The notes under the pieces are model-generated. The model had not been told where the DNA came from. It searched no databases and saw nothing but the letters and a program-made list of their open reading frames with translations. DNA of 64,000 bases from Micromonospora sp. Llam0 (GTDB lineage Bacteria > Actinomycetota > Actinomycetes > Mycobacteriales > Micromonosporaceae), in contig NZ_RJJY01000001.1 in the NCBI RefSeq assembly GCF_003751085.1, positions 1,178,001 to 1,242,000 on the forward strand. The letters are read 5' to 3'. The translations under genes were made by a program, and so were the position numbers. Positions 1 to 8,715 of this stretch are shown in pieces (the stretch's first letter is position 1; the number at the start of each line of letters is the position of its first letter).

Positions 1-3000
1 GGGCAGGCCAACAACACCGTCAAGACCGGCGACCTGTGCTGGGAAACCGACAACGCCGTCCTGTCGATGTTCGGCCGCGGCGGAGAACTGATCTACAACG
101 CGCAGGAGAGCCGTTGGCACCTGCGCAACGACGAGGGCTCCCGGATCGAACGGAAAACCGGCGCGACCAACGGTGACAACAACGGCGAGTACTGGGTGCT
201 CACCACGACAGACGGGGTCCAGTACTGGTTCGGGGTCAACCGGCTGCCGGGCTGGGCGTCGGGTAACCCGGTCACGAACTCAGCCTGGAACGTTCCAGTC
301 TTCGGCAACGACCCGAACGAGCCGTGCCGTGCCGCCACCTTCGCCAACTCACACTGCATGCAGACCTGGCGGTGGAATCTCGACTACATCGTCGATCTGC
401 ACGGGAACTCAGTCTCCTACTGGTACAGCAAGGAGGCCAACCAGTACGGGCGTAACCTCGTCGCCACTGACGCGGCGAGCTATGACCGGGGCGGCTGGCT
501 CGACCGGATCGACTACGGTACCCGTCGGGTCAGCGGGGTCGACTCAGTGTTTGCGACCCCGGCCCCGGCGCGAGTCGACTTCGCGGTGGCGGATCGCTGT
601 CTGAGCAATTGCGGCGTGCACGACGAAGCGCACTGGCCAGACACGCCCTGGGATTCGGAGTGCACGGGCTCATCGTGTAACGAGGTGCTCTGGCCGACAT
701 TCTGGAGCACCAAGCGACTGGCCAGTGTTACGACCCAGGTCCGCTCCGGCGGAGCGTACGACAACGTCGAGCGGTGGACACTCACCCACACATTCCCGGA
801 TCCGGGTGATGGTACCCGGGCAGGACTTTGGCTGTCCACGATCACTCAGACGGGTCTTGTCGGTGCGGCCATCAGCATGCCGGCGATCGAGTTCACCGAG
901 GTGCAGCTCGCAAACCGGGTCGACACCAACGACTTCGCACCGGCAATGAACTGGCTGCGCATCACGCGGATTCGTCATCAGAGCGGCGGAACCACCAACA
1001 TCACGTACTCCGGAGAGGACTGTGTCGCGGGGCAGACGCCGACGCCGCACACCAACACCCGGCTTTGCTACCCGGTGCTCTGGACACCGGAGGGCTACCA
1101 GCAGCCGGTGACCGACTGGTTCCAGAAGTACGTTGTGACCAAGATCTACGAGACTGACCACACCGGTGGCGGACCACCTCAGGGCAGCCCACCCACGGTT
1201 TACTCGTACAGCTACCTCGATGGAGCGGCCTGGCGATACAGCGATGACGACGGGCTGATCGATTCGGACAGCCGCACCTGGTCGGGCTACCGTGGCTTCA
1301 AGCGGGTGGGCGTCACGGTCGGCGACCCCGGTGAGCAGACCTACACCGAGACCCGATTCTTCCAGGGCATGCACGGCGACCGGGCCGGCCCGGCCGGCGG
1401 GACCCGGACGGTCACTATCGACGGCATCAACGATGAGGACTGGTACGTCGGGCTGGCCAGGGAGACCAGGTCGTTGAACGGGCCTGGCGGTGCGGTGGTG
1501 TCCCGGCAGGTGAATGATCCGTGGGCATCGCCGGTCACTGCGTCGCGGACCGTCAACGGGCAGACGGTGACGGCCCGGTTTACCCGGGTGGGCTCGGTCC
1601 GCTACTACACGGCGTTGGACGCTGGCCGGGGCGAAAGGTCAACCCGAGTGGTGGCGACCTACGACCTGCACGGCATGGCGGCAACCGTCGATGATCACGG
1701 TGACGTGAACATCAGCGGCGACGAGCAGTGCACCAAGCTCGACTACACGCCCCGCAACGAGTCGAACTGGCTGATGGACCGTCCACACCGGGTGCAGTCC
1801 TACGCTGTCGGCTGCGCAGTCACCAGCGGCACCCTCGCTGAGGCTGACGTGCTGGGGGAGATGCGCACTCTATACGACGGCAACGCGTTTGAGACGGTAC
1901 CGACCCGGGGGCTCGCGACCCGGGCCGACGAGATGTCGGCCTGGAACAACGGTGCATCGACTTTTGTCACGGTGAGCCAGTCGAGCTATGACGCCCATGG
2001 TCGGTCGATCTCCGTCCGCGACGCGATGAACTCCCAGACCACTACCGCCTACACGCCGGCCACCGGTGGGCCGGTCACTTCGGTCACCATCACTAACGCG
2101 ATGCAGCACGCCACGACGACGACCGTGGCACCGGCCTGGGGGCTGCCGCTGGCCACGGTCGATCCAAACGGCAAACGCACCGACATGGCTTACGACAGCA
2201 TCGGCCGGATGACATCGGTCTGGCTGCCCGGCCGCGACAAGGCGACCCAGTCGGCGAACGCGACCTACGCCTACCACGTCCGCAACAACGCGGCGACGAC
2301 AGTCGCATCGTCTCGACTCAACGCAGAAGGTGCGTACGTCACGTCGTATTCTCTTTACGACGGACTGCTGCGGCCCCGGCAGACGCAGACGCCATCGCCG
2401 TCGGGTGGCCGAATTCTGACGGACACCTTCTACGACAGCGCTGGCCGGGTCGTCAAGGAGTACGGCGCCTACCACGACGGTACCGACCTCCCCGGCATCA
2501 ACCTCTACACGGCGACCGAAGCGGCGTTCGTGTACACCCAGACCCGAGCCGTCTACGACGGCGCCGGCCGCATGCGAGCCGCGGTCTTCCAACCGTTTGC
2601 GGACGAGCGGTGGCGCACTAGCGTCTACTACGCTGGCGACCGGGTCGACGTCACGCCACCCGAGGGCGGCACCACGACCTCTACGCTGTCCGACACGCAT
2701 GGACGCACCGTCGAACTGCGTCAGTACCATGGCGCGACCCCCACCCCGGGCTCTGCTGGAAGCTGGGACTCGTCGACGTACCACTACAATCGCAAGGGCC
2801 TGCTGCAGCGCATTACCGACAACGTCGGCAACAACTGGACGTACGGTTACGACTTCCGCGGCCGGCAGACCCAGGTTACCGACCCGGACAAGGGCGCCAG
2901 CACCTTCACGTACGACAACGCAGGCAGGGTCACCACCAGCACCGACGCCCGTGGCGAGAAGCTCGCCTACCTGTACGACCCGCTGAACCGCAAGCGAGCT

Positions 3001-5430
3001 GTCTACGACGACGAGATCGGCGGCACGCCTCGGGCTCAGTGGATCTACGACACCATCCTCAAGGGCGCGCTGACCCAGTCCACGCGGATCGAAGGCAGCG
3101 CTTTCTACCAGGTACGGGTGACCGGCTACAACGATCGCTACCAGCCGACTGGCACCCAGGTGACCATCCCCGCGACCGAGACCGGCTTGGCTGGTATCTA
3201 CAACACCTTCCTGACCTGGAACGTTGATGGCTCGCTGGCGTCGCTACGTCTACCGTCAACGAACAACGACCTGCCGGACGAGACCCTGCTGTACAGCTAC
3301 AGCGACCTCGGGCTGCCGACAAGGCTCGAAACTGAATATGGAGGCATGTCGAGCCAGTACGTCGCCGGCACCACCTACAACGCTTTCGGTCAGCCGACCC
3401 AGGTCACTCTCGACACCGACGACATCCTCGGTGAACGTGTATCACGGGCGTTTGCCTACGAAGTGGAAACCGGCCGGATGTCTCAGGCCATCACCGAGCG
3501 AGACACCGTCGCACCGAATAGGATTGCCGAAATACATTACATCCAGGACCACGCGGGCAACGTCACCAGCATCCGGGACGAGGCCCAGGATCCGGTCGAC
3601 GACACCCAGTGCTTCAACTACGACCACCTGCGTCGGCTCACTCAGGCCTGGACGCCGAGCTCGGCGGACTGCGCCACGGCCCCGTCCGCTGCCGGCCTGG
3701 GCGGCCCGGCACCGTACTGGCATTCCTGGACCTTCGACAGCGTCGGCAACCGTCGTACCCAGTCGGTGCACACCACCGGTGGCATCGCCACCACCACTTA
3801 CAACTATCCAGCGGCCGGCGCGGTCAGGCCACACGCCCTCGCCTCCACCACTGGGGCGCAGACCGGCACCTACACCTACGATGCGGCGGGCAACACCGCG
3901 ACCCGGCCGACCGTCACCTCCGGCACTCAGACCTTGGGATGGGACTCCGAGGGTCGGCTGGCCAACTCCACCGACAGCAGTGGAGCGACCAGCTACCTCT
4001 ATGACGCAGACGGCAACCGGCTGATCCGTCGTGATCCGGGCGGGAAGACGCTCTACCTCCCCGGCCAGGAGATCCGCTACAACTCGGCGACGACTTCGAC
4101 CAGCGCCACCCGCTACTACAGTCACCTGGGCTCCACCGTCGGATCGCGGACCATGAGTGGGTTGTCGTGGCTGGCCAGTGACCACCAGGGCACGTCGTCG
4201 ATAGCAGTCGACTCGGTCAGCCAGGCGTTGACCGTCCGCCGCCAGACCCCGTACGGCACTCCCCGAGGGGCGGTGCCGACCTGGCCGAACAGCAAGGGCT
4301 TCGTCGGTGGCACCATCGACAACACGGGCCTGACGCATCTGGGCGCTCGCGAGTACGACCCGGTTGCCGGCCGGTTCATCAGCGTCGACCCGGTCCATGA
4401 CCTGACCGATCCGCAGCAGTGGAACCCCTACAGCTATGCGAACAACAGCCCAGTAACCTACAGCGACCCCAGCGGCATGATCTACACTGATTTCCTAGTG
4501 GGTAACGATCCCCACGTCAACGGCAGTCATCACGGTCTCGGGCCGAGCGTCAAGGGCGGCACGATCCGAACTACCCACTGCAACGGTACTGGCCCATACG
4601 ATTGCCAGGCGAAGGCAGATGCTGGTCGATATGTTAGCGCTCAGCTCAAGATGGGACCTCCGCGAAGTTGGCAAGAAGAGCTTGCTGGGGAAGTGGCCTG
4701 TACGCTGAGTGGATTTTGTCGCGGAATTTCAACGGGTTACGATGGGTACCTTATTGGCAAGGCGCTTTTCGAAGGGGATCTCCGTGGTGCAGCGGCCGCA
4801 GGCGTGGGGTTCCTGACTCCGGGTTGCCCCACCCGTATCTGCGGAGGAATAGTCGGGAAGCTCTTCGGAGGTTCCTCCACGCCTGACGCGCCTGGTCCGA
4901 CGGTGAAGCCAAAATCCGATACCCCATCATCGGACGCGCCCGCTGGTGGCTCAACCGGCAAACCGACGACAGCCAACACCGGCTCCGGTTCTGGCTCGGG
5001 GGGCGGCAGAGGGTCAGATGGGCCGCCAACCGGCGCTTCTGTCGACGGCGCGACTGGGGTTTCTGCCTCATCTGGCAATGGGCTAGGTCGGTTGTCCGGA
5101 CGGGAGATTCGTGTCTCGGATAGTGGGCTTGCTAGAGTGGAGGCGCACCTGTCGCAATTCGGTCAAGTTGATATAAATGATGCGATGATCTCTCGACTTC
5201 GGGAAGCTAATGCAAGCGGTACTCGAATTAGTGGTGGAGATGCAAGTTTCTATATGCACGAACTGTCGGAGTCGCAATTCATGAAGATGGGCATGGACTA
5301 CATGGATGCACATGCTGCCGCTTTTTCTAGGTACGACGTTTCGCCGTTCAGTGTGTACCCTCCGGAAGTCGTTTCACAGTTTTCGTCTCAGCTTTCTCCG
5401 GGCTATAAGAGGTTTTGGGGGCTGGGATGA
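1..5430 (+). CDS. RHS/YD-repeat polymorphic toxin protein (5' partial)
   Basis: The reading frame is open from base 1, so the N-terminus lies outside the window; 1809 residues are visible. Most of it consists of YD-type repeats (motifs such as YDSIGRMTS, YDNAGRVTT, YDADGNRLIRR), which in RHS proteins build a beta-barrel shell around the toxin. The RHS core follows near residues 1370-1492, with YDPVAGRFISVDP and a closing DPSG at residues 1489-1492. Beyond this come a variable region, a Ser/Gly/Pro-rich linker (about 1620-1690) and a terminal tip of about 110 residues containing HELSE and AHAAAFSRYDVSPF. From about base 5100 the codons are clearly more AT-rich than upstream, as expected for an exchanged toxin tip. 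I do not recognise the tip family. The stop overlaps the next gene by 4 bases (ATGA), consistent with a toxin-immunity pair. Secretion of the full-length protein and toxicity are inferred from the family. Confidence 0.9.
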   Translation, partial: GQANNTVKTGDLCWETDNAVLSMFGRGGELIYNAQESRWHLRNDEGSRIERKTGATNGDNNGEYWVLTTTDGVQYWFGVNRLPGWASGNPVTNSAWNVPVFGNDPNEPCRAATFANSHCMQTWRWNLDYIVDLHGNSVSYWYSKEANQYGRNLVATDAASYDRGGWLDRIDYGTRRVSGVDSVFATPAPARVDFAVADRCLSNCGVHDEAHWPDTPWDSECTGSSCNEVLWPTFWSTKRLASVTTQVRSGGAYDNVERWTLTHTFPDPGDGTRAGLWLSTITQTGLVGAAISMPAIEFTEVQLANRVDTNDFAPAMNWLRITRIRHQSGGTTNITYSGEDCVAGQTPTPHTNTRLCYPVLWTPEGYQQPVTDWFQKYVVTKIYETDHTGGGPPQGSPPTVYSYSYLDGAAWRYSDDDGLIDSDSRTWSGYRGFKRVGVTVGDPGEQTYTETRFFQGMHGDRAGPAGGTRTVTIDGINDEDWYVGLARETRSLNGPGGAVVSRQVNDPWASPVTASRTVNGQTVTARFTRVGSVRYYTALDAGRGERSTRVVATYDLHGMAATVDDHGDVNISGDEQCTKLDYTPRNESNWLMDRPHRVQSYAVGCAVTSGTLAEADVLGEMRTLYDGNAFETVPTRGLATRADEMSAWNNGASTFVTVSQSSYDAHGRSISVRDAMNSQTTTAYTPATGGPVTSVTITNAMQHATTTTVAPAWGLPLATVDPNGKRTDMAYDSIGRMTSVWLPGRDKATQSANATYAYHVRNNAATTVASSRLNAEGAYVTSYSLYDGLLRPRQTQTPSPSGGRILTDTFYDSAGRVVKEYGAYHDGTDLPGINLYTATEAAFVYTQTRAVYDGAGRMRAAVFQPFADERWRTSVYYAGDRVDVTPPEGGTTTSTLSDTHGRTVELRQYHGATPTPGSAGSWDSSTYHYNRKGLLQRITDNVGNNWTYGYDFRGRQTQVTDPDKGASTFTYDNAGRVTTSTDARGEKLAYLYDPLNRKRAVYDDEIGGTPRAQWIYDTILKGALTQSTRIEGSAFYQVRVTGYNDRYQPTGTQVTIPATETGLAGIYNTFLTWNVDGSLASLRLPSTNNDLPDETLLYSYSDLGLPTRLETEYGGMSSQYVAGTTYNAFGQPTQVTLDTDDILGERVSRAFAYEVETGRMSQAITERDTVAPNRIAEIHYIQDHAGNVTSIRDEAQDPVDDTQCFNYDHLRRLTQAWTPSSADCATAPSAAGLGGPAPYWHSWTFDSVGNRRTQSVHTTGGIATTTYNYPAAGAVRPHALASTTGAQTGTYTYDAAGNTATRPTVTSGTQTLGWDSEGRLANSTDSSGATSYLYDADGNRLIRRDPGGKTLYLPGQEIRYNSATTSTSATRYYSHLGSTVGSRTMSGLSWLASDHQGTSSIAVDSVSQALTVRRQTPYGTPRGAVPTWPNSKGFVGGTIDNTGLTHLGAREYDPVAGRFISVDPVHDLTDPQQWNPYSYANNSPVTYSDPSGMIYTDFLVGNDPHVNGSHHGLGPSVKGGTIRTTHCNGTGPYDCQAKADAGRYVSAQLKMGPPRSWQEELAGEVACTLSGFCRGISTGYDGYLIGKALFEGDLRGAAAAGVGFLTPGCPTRICGGIVGKLFGGSSTPDAPGPTVKPKSDTPSSDAPAGGSTGKPTTANTGSGSGSGGGRGSDGPPTGASVDGATGVSASSGNGLGRLSGREIRVSDSGLARVEAHLSQFGQVDINDAMISRLREANASGTRISGGDASFYMHELSESQFMKMGMDYMDAHAAAFSRYDVSPFSVYPPEVVSQFSSQLSPGYKRFWGLG

Positions 5431-5969
5431 TTGAAGTCGCGCTTCGGTATCACCGCAAGGCGCGTGTCTGGTTTGATGATCGGCCGGCTTGCTTGGAGGT
5501 GTCTCCTGCAGAGTTGGCGGTCTGTGTACCGGGATATGTGCGGCCATATAGATCGTCTGCAGCGATCGAGCTTATGATCCCGCGTGGTGCCGATGTGCAG
5601 TATGGCCTTCTTGGGGGTACATATTATGCAACTTCGGATGATCGGCTCGTCCTCCGTGCCGCCACTATTGATGAAGATGTTGCTGGATGTGGGCTGGAAT
5701 ATCGTGACTCGCTTGTGCGGAGCCTGGAAACACCTAGAGTTGGGCTTCCGAGACACCTTGCCGAAGGTGCAATATCTGGCCTGAAGAGCTGGTTCTCTGT
5801 GCAGGGCTCCTTGAGTCCCGGTATCCTCTCTCTTGACTGTGCGGCATTTGGATCTGTTGGGTCAAGCTCGGTGGTTTTCGGACATCTCGCGAGCCTTCTT
5901 GTTTCTGTGATGATGGCTCAGGAAATCTCTCCGATGTTGCTTGACGGGGTGTTGGAGGATTTGCTATAG
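5427..5969 (+). CDS. Candidate immunity protein for the RHS toxin tip
   Basis: This 180-residue soluble protein has no recognisable family, signal peptide or membrane segment. The ATG at 5427 overlaps the toxin stop codon (ATGA); an in-frame TTG at 5415 would add four residues but lies inside the toxin gene. Its codons are as AT-rich as the adjacent toxin tip and unlike the GC-rich surroundings, so the two probably arrived as one cassette. Immunity genes directly follow their toxin tip in polymorphic-toxin loci and are usually unrecognisable by sequence, so the call rests on position, coupling and composition. An unrelated passenger gene is the main alternative. Confidence 0.6.
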   Translation: MIEVALRYHRKARVWFDDRPACLEVSPAELAVCVPGYVRPYRSSAAIELMIPRGADVQYGLLGGTYYATSDDRLVLRAATIDEDVAGCGLEYRDSLVRSLETPRVGLPRHLAEGAISGLKSWFSVQGSLSPGILSLDCAAFGSVGSSSVVFGHLASLLVSVMMAQEISPMLLDGVLEDLL

Positions 5970-6014
5970 ATGGACCTTGACTTGCTACTCCAGCCGTACT
6001 TTCAGACTTGGAGG

Positions 6015-6095
6015 CTGCCCTGGTAGTGGCTGGCTCGGGCACAGTGCTGATGCCTACGCCGCCACCGACCACTGCCGGATGGTGATCAGGTGCGC
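6015..6095 (-). mobile_element. Remnant of IS701-type transposase 3' end
   Basis: Read on the minus strand, this short stretch matches the 3' end of the IS701-type transposase at 8712-9743 at nucleotide level. Both contain TGGCGGCGT followed by an alignable stretch ending in CAGCCACTACC. The copy here carries substitutions, small indels and an in-frame stop, so it is a relic. It lies just after the first immunity gene, as the larger remnant lies just after the second. Confidence 0.45.
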
Positions 6096-6201
6096 TGGGA
6101 GACGTCGGACCCCGCTGAGGCGTGAACGGGGTCGGTTGGTTTCCTCCGGATTCGCTGTCTTCTTTTCGACTTCTGCGGCGGCAATGGACAGGAATCGGAG
6201 G

Positions 6202-6227
6202 CACTGACCTAAACTTTGGCCGTTTTG
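6202..6227 (+). repeat. IS4-family terminal inverted repeat, left
   Basis: This is the left 26-bp terminal repeat of the element. It pairs with 7812-7837 with a single mismatch (GGCC here, GGTC in the other end read in the same orientation). It abuts the target duplication at 6192-6201. Confidence 0.9.
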
Positions 6228-7723
6228 CTGGCTTTGGGTAGGTCGGTCTGGGTGATGGTTATCTCGTAGGTGACGTCGCGGGTGCGTTGTGTTCGTCGTT
6301 GTCGTTTGGTGCGGGGGCCGGTGCGGGTGCGGGTGTGTCGGTTGTGGGGTTGGGCGGCGATCGCGGTGAGCAGGGTGGTGGTGGGGTCGGGGTCGTCGTG
6401 TCCGCAGTTGACGCAGGGTGCGGGGTCCTGGCTTGCGAGGTGTGCGCGGGTCAGGGCGAGGACGGTGGCGAAGCTGACCGCGTCGGGGTCGATGTTCAGG
6501 TCGACGGCGGTGGTCACGGCGAGTCGGACGAGGGCGTTGTAGACGGTCAGTAGCGCCCAGAGTTCCTGGTAGGCGAGTTCGGGGGTGTGTCCGCGTGGTC
6601 GGGTGCGGGGTCCCCGCAGGGTGGTCTTCAGTCGTCCGTAGGTGAGTTCGATCTGCCATCGTTCGGCGTAGAGCGCGGCGAGTGTGGTGGCGGGGTGACG
6701 GTGGTGGTCGAGCAGGGTGGTCAGGACGCGGTAGCGGCTGTGGGTGGTGCGGCCGGCGCGGTCGCGGGTGGTGACGGTGAACTCGACCAGACGGGCGAGT
6801 GTCGGACGGAGTCGGGGCAGGGTGCGGTCGGCGCGGGTGGTGCGGCGGCGGGACAGCATCGCGTCGGACTCGGCGAGTTGCACGAGCGCGGAGCCGTCGG
6901 GGAGGACCTCGACCAGTCGGGCGGGCAGGCTCCGGGCGCCGTTCTTGACCCGCCACAGCAGGTGCGCCCCGGTGGCGGCCGCCCGCGTCCAGCGGTCCAT
7001 GGAGAAGAAGCCCCGGTCGGCGAGGTTGATGGTGCCGGGTTGGAGTTCGCCGATCAGGTCGTCGGCGAGGGCCTGTTCGCTGGTCCCGGAGGAGGCGATG
7101 CGGGCGGCGAGGATCCAGCGGGTGCCGCAGGCGACCAGGGCGACCATCCGGGCCTGGGGGAACCGGCCGCCGGTCGGGGTGGTGAACCCGGCCCGTGTCC
7201 GTGTCGTGTCGGCCAGGTCGAACACGGTGCCGTCGATCGCGGTGACCAGCAGACCGAACGCGTACGACTCGGGCCCGAACGTCGGTGTGGACCGGGCGGC
7301 GTCGGTGAACACCCGCTGGTGCACCGCTGCGGGGAGTCTGCCCCGGGCTTTCGACACCGCCGCGGCGGTCGGTGCGCCCTCCACCCGGGTCCGGGGGAGC
7401 CGTGAGGTCACCCGTGCGGTCACCACCGATGTGCTCTCCCGCCGGAACAGGCACAGCCCGAGCACGATCATCACCGTGACCGCTCCGGTCAGCACCCGCC
7501 GCCGGGCGTCGACGTGCCCGACCGTGGCCCGCGCCCGTTCGATCAGTGCGGCATCGGCCAGGAGTGGCCACAACCGGCCGGTCACCTGCTCGTCGAGGGT
7601 CCCGACACCGGCGGGCCCGGCGATCACCGCTGCCCGCAGCGTCTCCCGCTGATCGGCGGCCTGTCGCACCGCGCTGGCGGACAGCATGGCAGAATTCGAC
7701 ACCGAAGCTCCTGGTTGGAACAT
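6209..7723 (-). CDS. IS4-family DDE transposase
   Basis: This is a 504-residue transposase. The C-terminal half carries the exact IS4 signature Y-(2)-R-(3)-E-(6)-K in YAERWQIELTYGRLK, which supplies the catalytic Glu. Upstream Asp-containing motifs AIDGTVFDLAD and LADRGFFS fit the two catalytic aspartates. An N-terminal IS4-type domain precedes the core, and the C-terminus is Arg/Thr-rich and basic. The ATG at 7723 is in a good position inside the right inverted repeat and the frame is uninterrupted, so it is probably active. It cuts and rejoins the ends of its own element. Confidence 0.93.
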   Translation of the reverse strand: MFQPGASVSNSAMLSASAVRQAADQRETLRAAVIAGPAGVGTLDEQVTGRLWPLLADAALIERARATVGHVDARRRVLTGAVTVMIVLGLCLFRRESTSVVTARVTSRLPRTRVEGAPTAAAVSKARGRLPAAVHQRVFTDAARSTPTFGPESYAFGLLVTAIDGTVFDLADTTRTRAGFTTPTGGRFPQARMVALVACGTRWILAARIASSGTSEQALADDLIGELQPGTINLADRGFFSMDRWTRAAATGAHLLWRVKNGARSLPARLVEVLPDGSALVQLAESDAMLSRRRTTRADRTLPRLRPTLARLVEFTVTTRDRAGRTTHSRYRVLTTLLDHHRHPATTLAALYAERWQIELTYGRLKTTLRGPRTRPRGHTPELAYQELWALLTVYNALVRLAVTTAVDLNIDPDAVSFATVLALTRAHLASQDPAPCVNCGHDDPDPTTTLLTAIAAQPHNRHTRTRTGPRTKRQRRTQRTRDVTYEITITQTDLPKASKTAKV

Positions 7724-7811
7724 GTTGATCTAGTCAATCCATGTCCTACCAGGAGCTTCTTCACGTCCCGCACCCGACCCACACCCACCCCGAAACCGGC
7801 GCTATTACCCA

Positions 7812-7837
7812 CAAAACGACCAAAGTTTAGGTCAGTG
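7812..7837 (-). repeat. IS4-family terminal inverted repeat, right
   Basis: This is the right 26-bp terminal repeat, the inverted partner of 6202-6227 with one mismatch. It is directly followed by the second copy of the 10-bp target duplication at 7838-7847. Confidence 0.9.
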
Positions 7838-8452
7838 GAATCGGAGGTCATTACCGCTACCGACGGTCACCCGTTTTGGGTAGCCAGTCAGGCGACGTGG
7901 CGTGACGCCAGCAGGCTACGACCGGGTGACGAACTGCTGGCCTCGGACGGCTCCCGCCTGCGGGTCATCGACATCGTCGCCTGCCAGCGGCCCGCCACGG
8001 TTTACAACCTCACCGTCGCTGACATCCACACGTACTATGTGTTCGCCGGCACAGCACCGGTACTCGTACATAACTGCGGTGAGCTAATCGCCGGCCCGAA
8101 TTTGGGATCCCTTCGGGTATCGGCTGCCGATCCTTCAGACTCTGAATTGGCGGCCGCACAGTACATGGCTGCCCGGGGAGGGAATGTTGTTCTTAGGGAT
8201 CCGGTTGGTCCGAGGGGGACTGCAACAAGTGACCTTCTTGTGGACGGTGTACAGTGGGATGTCTACACCCCCACTACGAGAAATGTGAGCAGAATCGTGA
8301 GCGCTGTTGCTACTAAGGGTGGTCAGGTCCGAGGTGGCGGCGTTATTATTGACCTTTCGCAAACGAGCGTTACCGCAGACCAGCTTGCCAATATCCAGGC
8401 CAGGATTGCGGGAACGGGCGCGCGTGTGGGTCAGATTGAGGTGATGCCGTGA
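7838..8452 (+). pseudogene. Orphan Hint domain plus CdiA-CT-like nuclease tip, interrupted by IS4
   Basis: The frame encodes the C-terminal part of a polymorphic-toxin Hint domain (ATDGHPFWV, then VYNLTVADIHTYYVFAG and VLVHN), which autoprocesses and releases the toxin. A tip of about 120 residues follows. It contains SELAAAQYMA, SDLLVDGVQWDVYTP and GVIIDL, a layout resembling the C-terminal tRNA-nuclease domain of CdiA (restriction-endonuclease-like E...D...D-x-Y/K core). No RHS repeats or start codon precede it. The upstream part lies before the IS4 element and is open only back to about 6126. It therefore looks like a displaced toxin tip kept as an allele reservoir. Nuclease activity is inferred from similarity seen by eye. 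Confidence 0.7.
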
Positions 8453-8715
8453 TGGCGAAATTTCTGTGCATATGCGGCACGATAATTCAAACAAGTGGGC
8501 CGATCCCTAACGAGCTGGAGTGGAAAATAATTTCGGACCTTGAATTTGATCGATTCGAGGGCCTGGTGGACGCTGAGGAGGTCTATGTGGCGTCCAGGCC
8601 GGTATTCAAATGTCACACCTGTGGCCGCCTTTGGATCTTCTGGCGTGGTGTGGATGAGCCACCGCAGTGCTATAAGCCAGAAAGTCCGACTGAATTGGGA
8701 GAGGTGGATACCTAA
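8452..8715 (+). CDS. Small Cys-rich immunity candidate for the orphan tip
   Basis: The product has 87 residues and two pairs of cysteines (FLCICG near the N-terminus and FKCHTCGRLW near residue 60), suggesting a zinc ribbon, and is acidic overall. The ATG at 8452 shares one base with the toxin stop (TGATG); a GTG three bases upstream is an alternative. Its AT-rich codon use matches the toxin tip. Position directly behind a nuclease tip suggests an immunity protein, but no family was recognised. Confidence 0.6.
   Translation: MAKFLCICGTIIQTSGPIPNELEWKIISDLEFDRFEGLVDAEEVYVASRPVFKCHTCGRLWIFWRGVDEPPQCYKPESPTELGEVDT

Larger units (their letters stand above)
6202..7837 (-). mobile_element. Intact IS4-family insertion sequence
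   Basis: The element is 1636 bp, with 26-bp terminal inverted repeats that differ at one position and begin CACTGACCTAAACTTTGG. It is flanked by a perfect 10-bp direct repeat, GAATCGGAGG, at 6192-6201 and 7838-7847, which is the target-site duplication. A 504-residue transposase fills nearly the whole element. The intact ends, duplication and open transposase frame suggest recent insertion. The target was the 5' part of an orphan RHS Hint/toxin cassette. Confidence 0.92.

Noticed and set aside
67..5430. The ATG at 67 as the true start of the RHS protein
   Set aside because: The frame is open to base 1 with RHS-like sequence upstream of this ATG, and no ribosome-binding site precedes it.
6054..7571. 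A 505-codon minus-strand frame overlapping the IS4 transposase in another frame
   Set aside because: It crosses the element's left end into host DNA and encodes low-complexity Arg/Pro/His sequence; the transposase frame alone has the catalytic signature.
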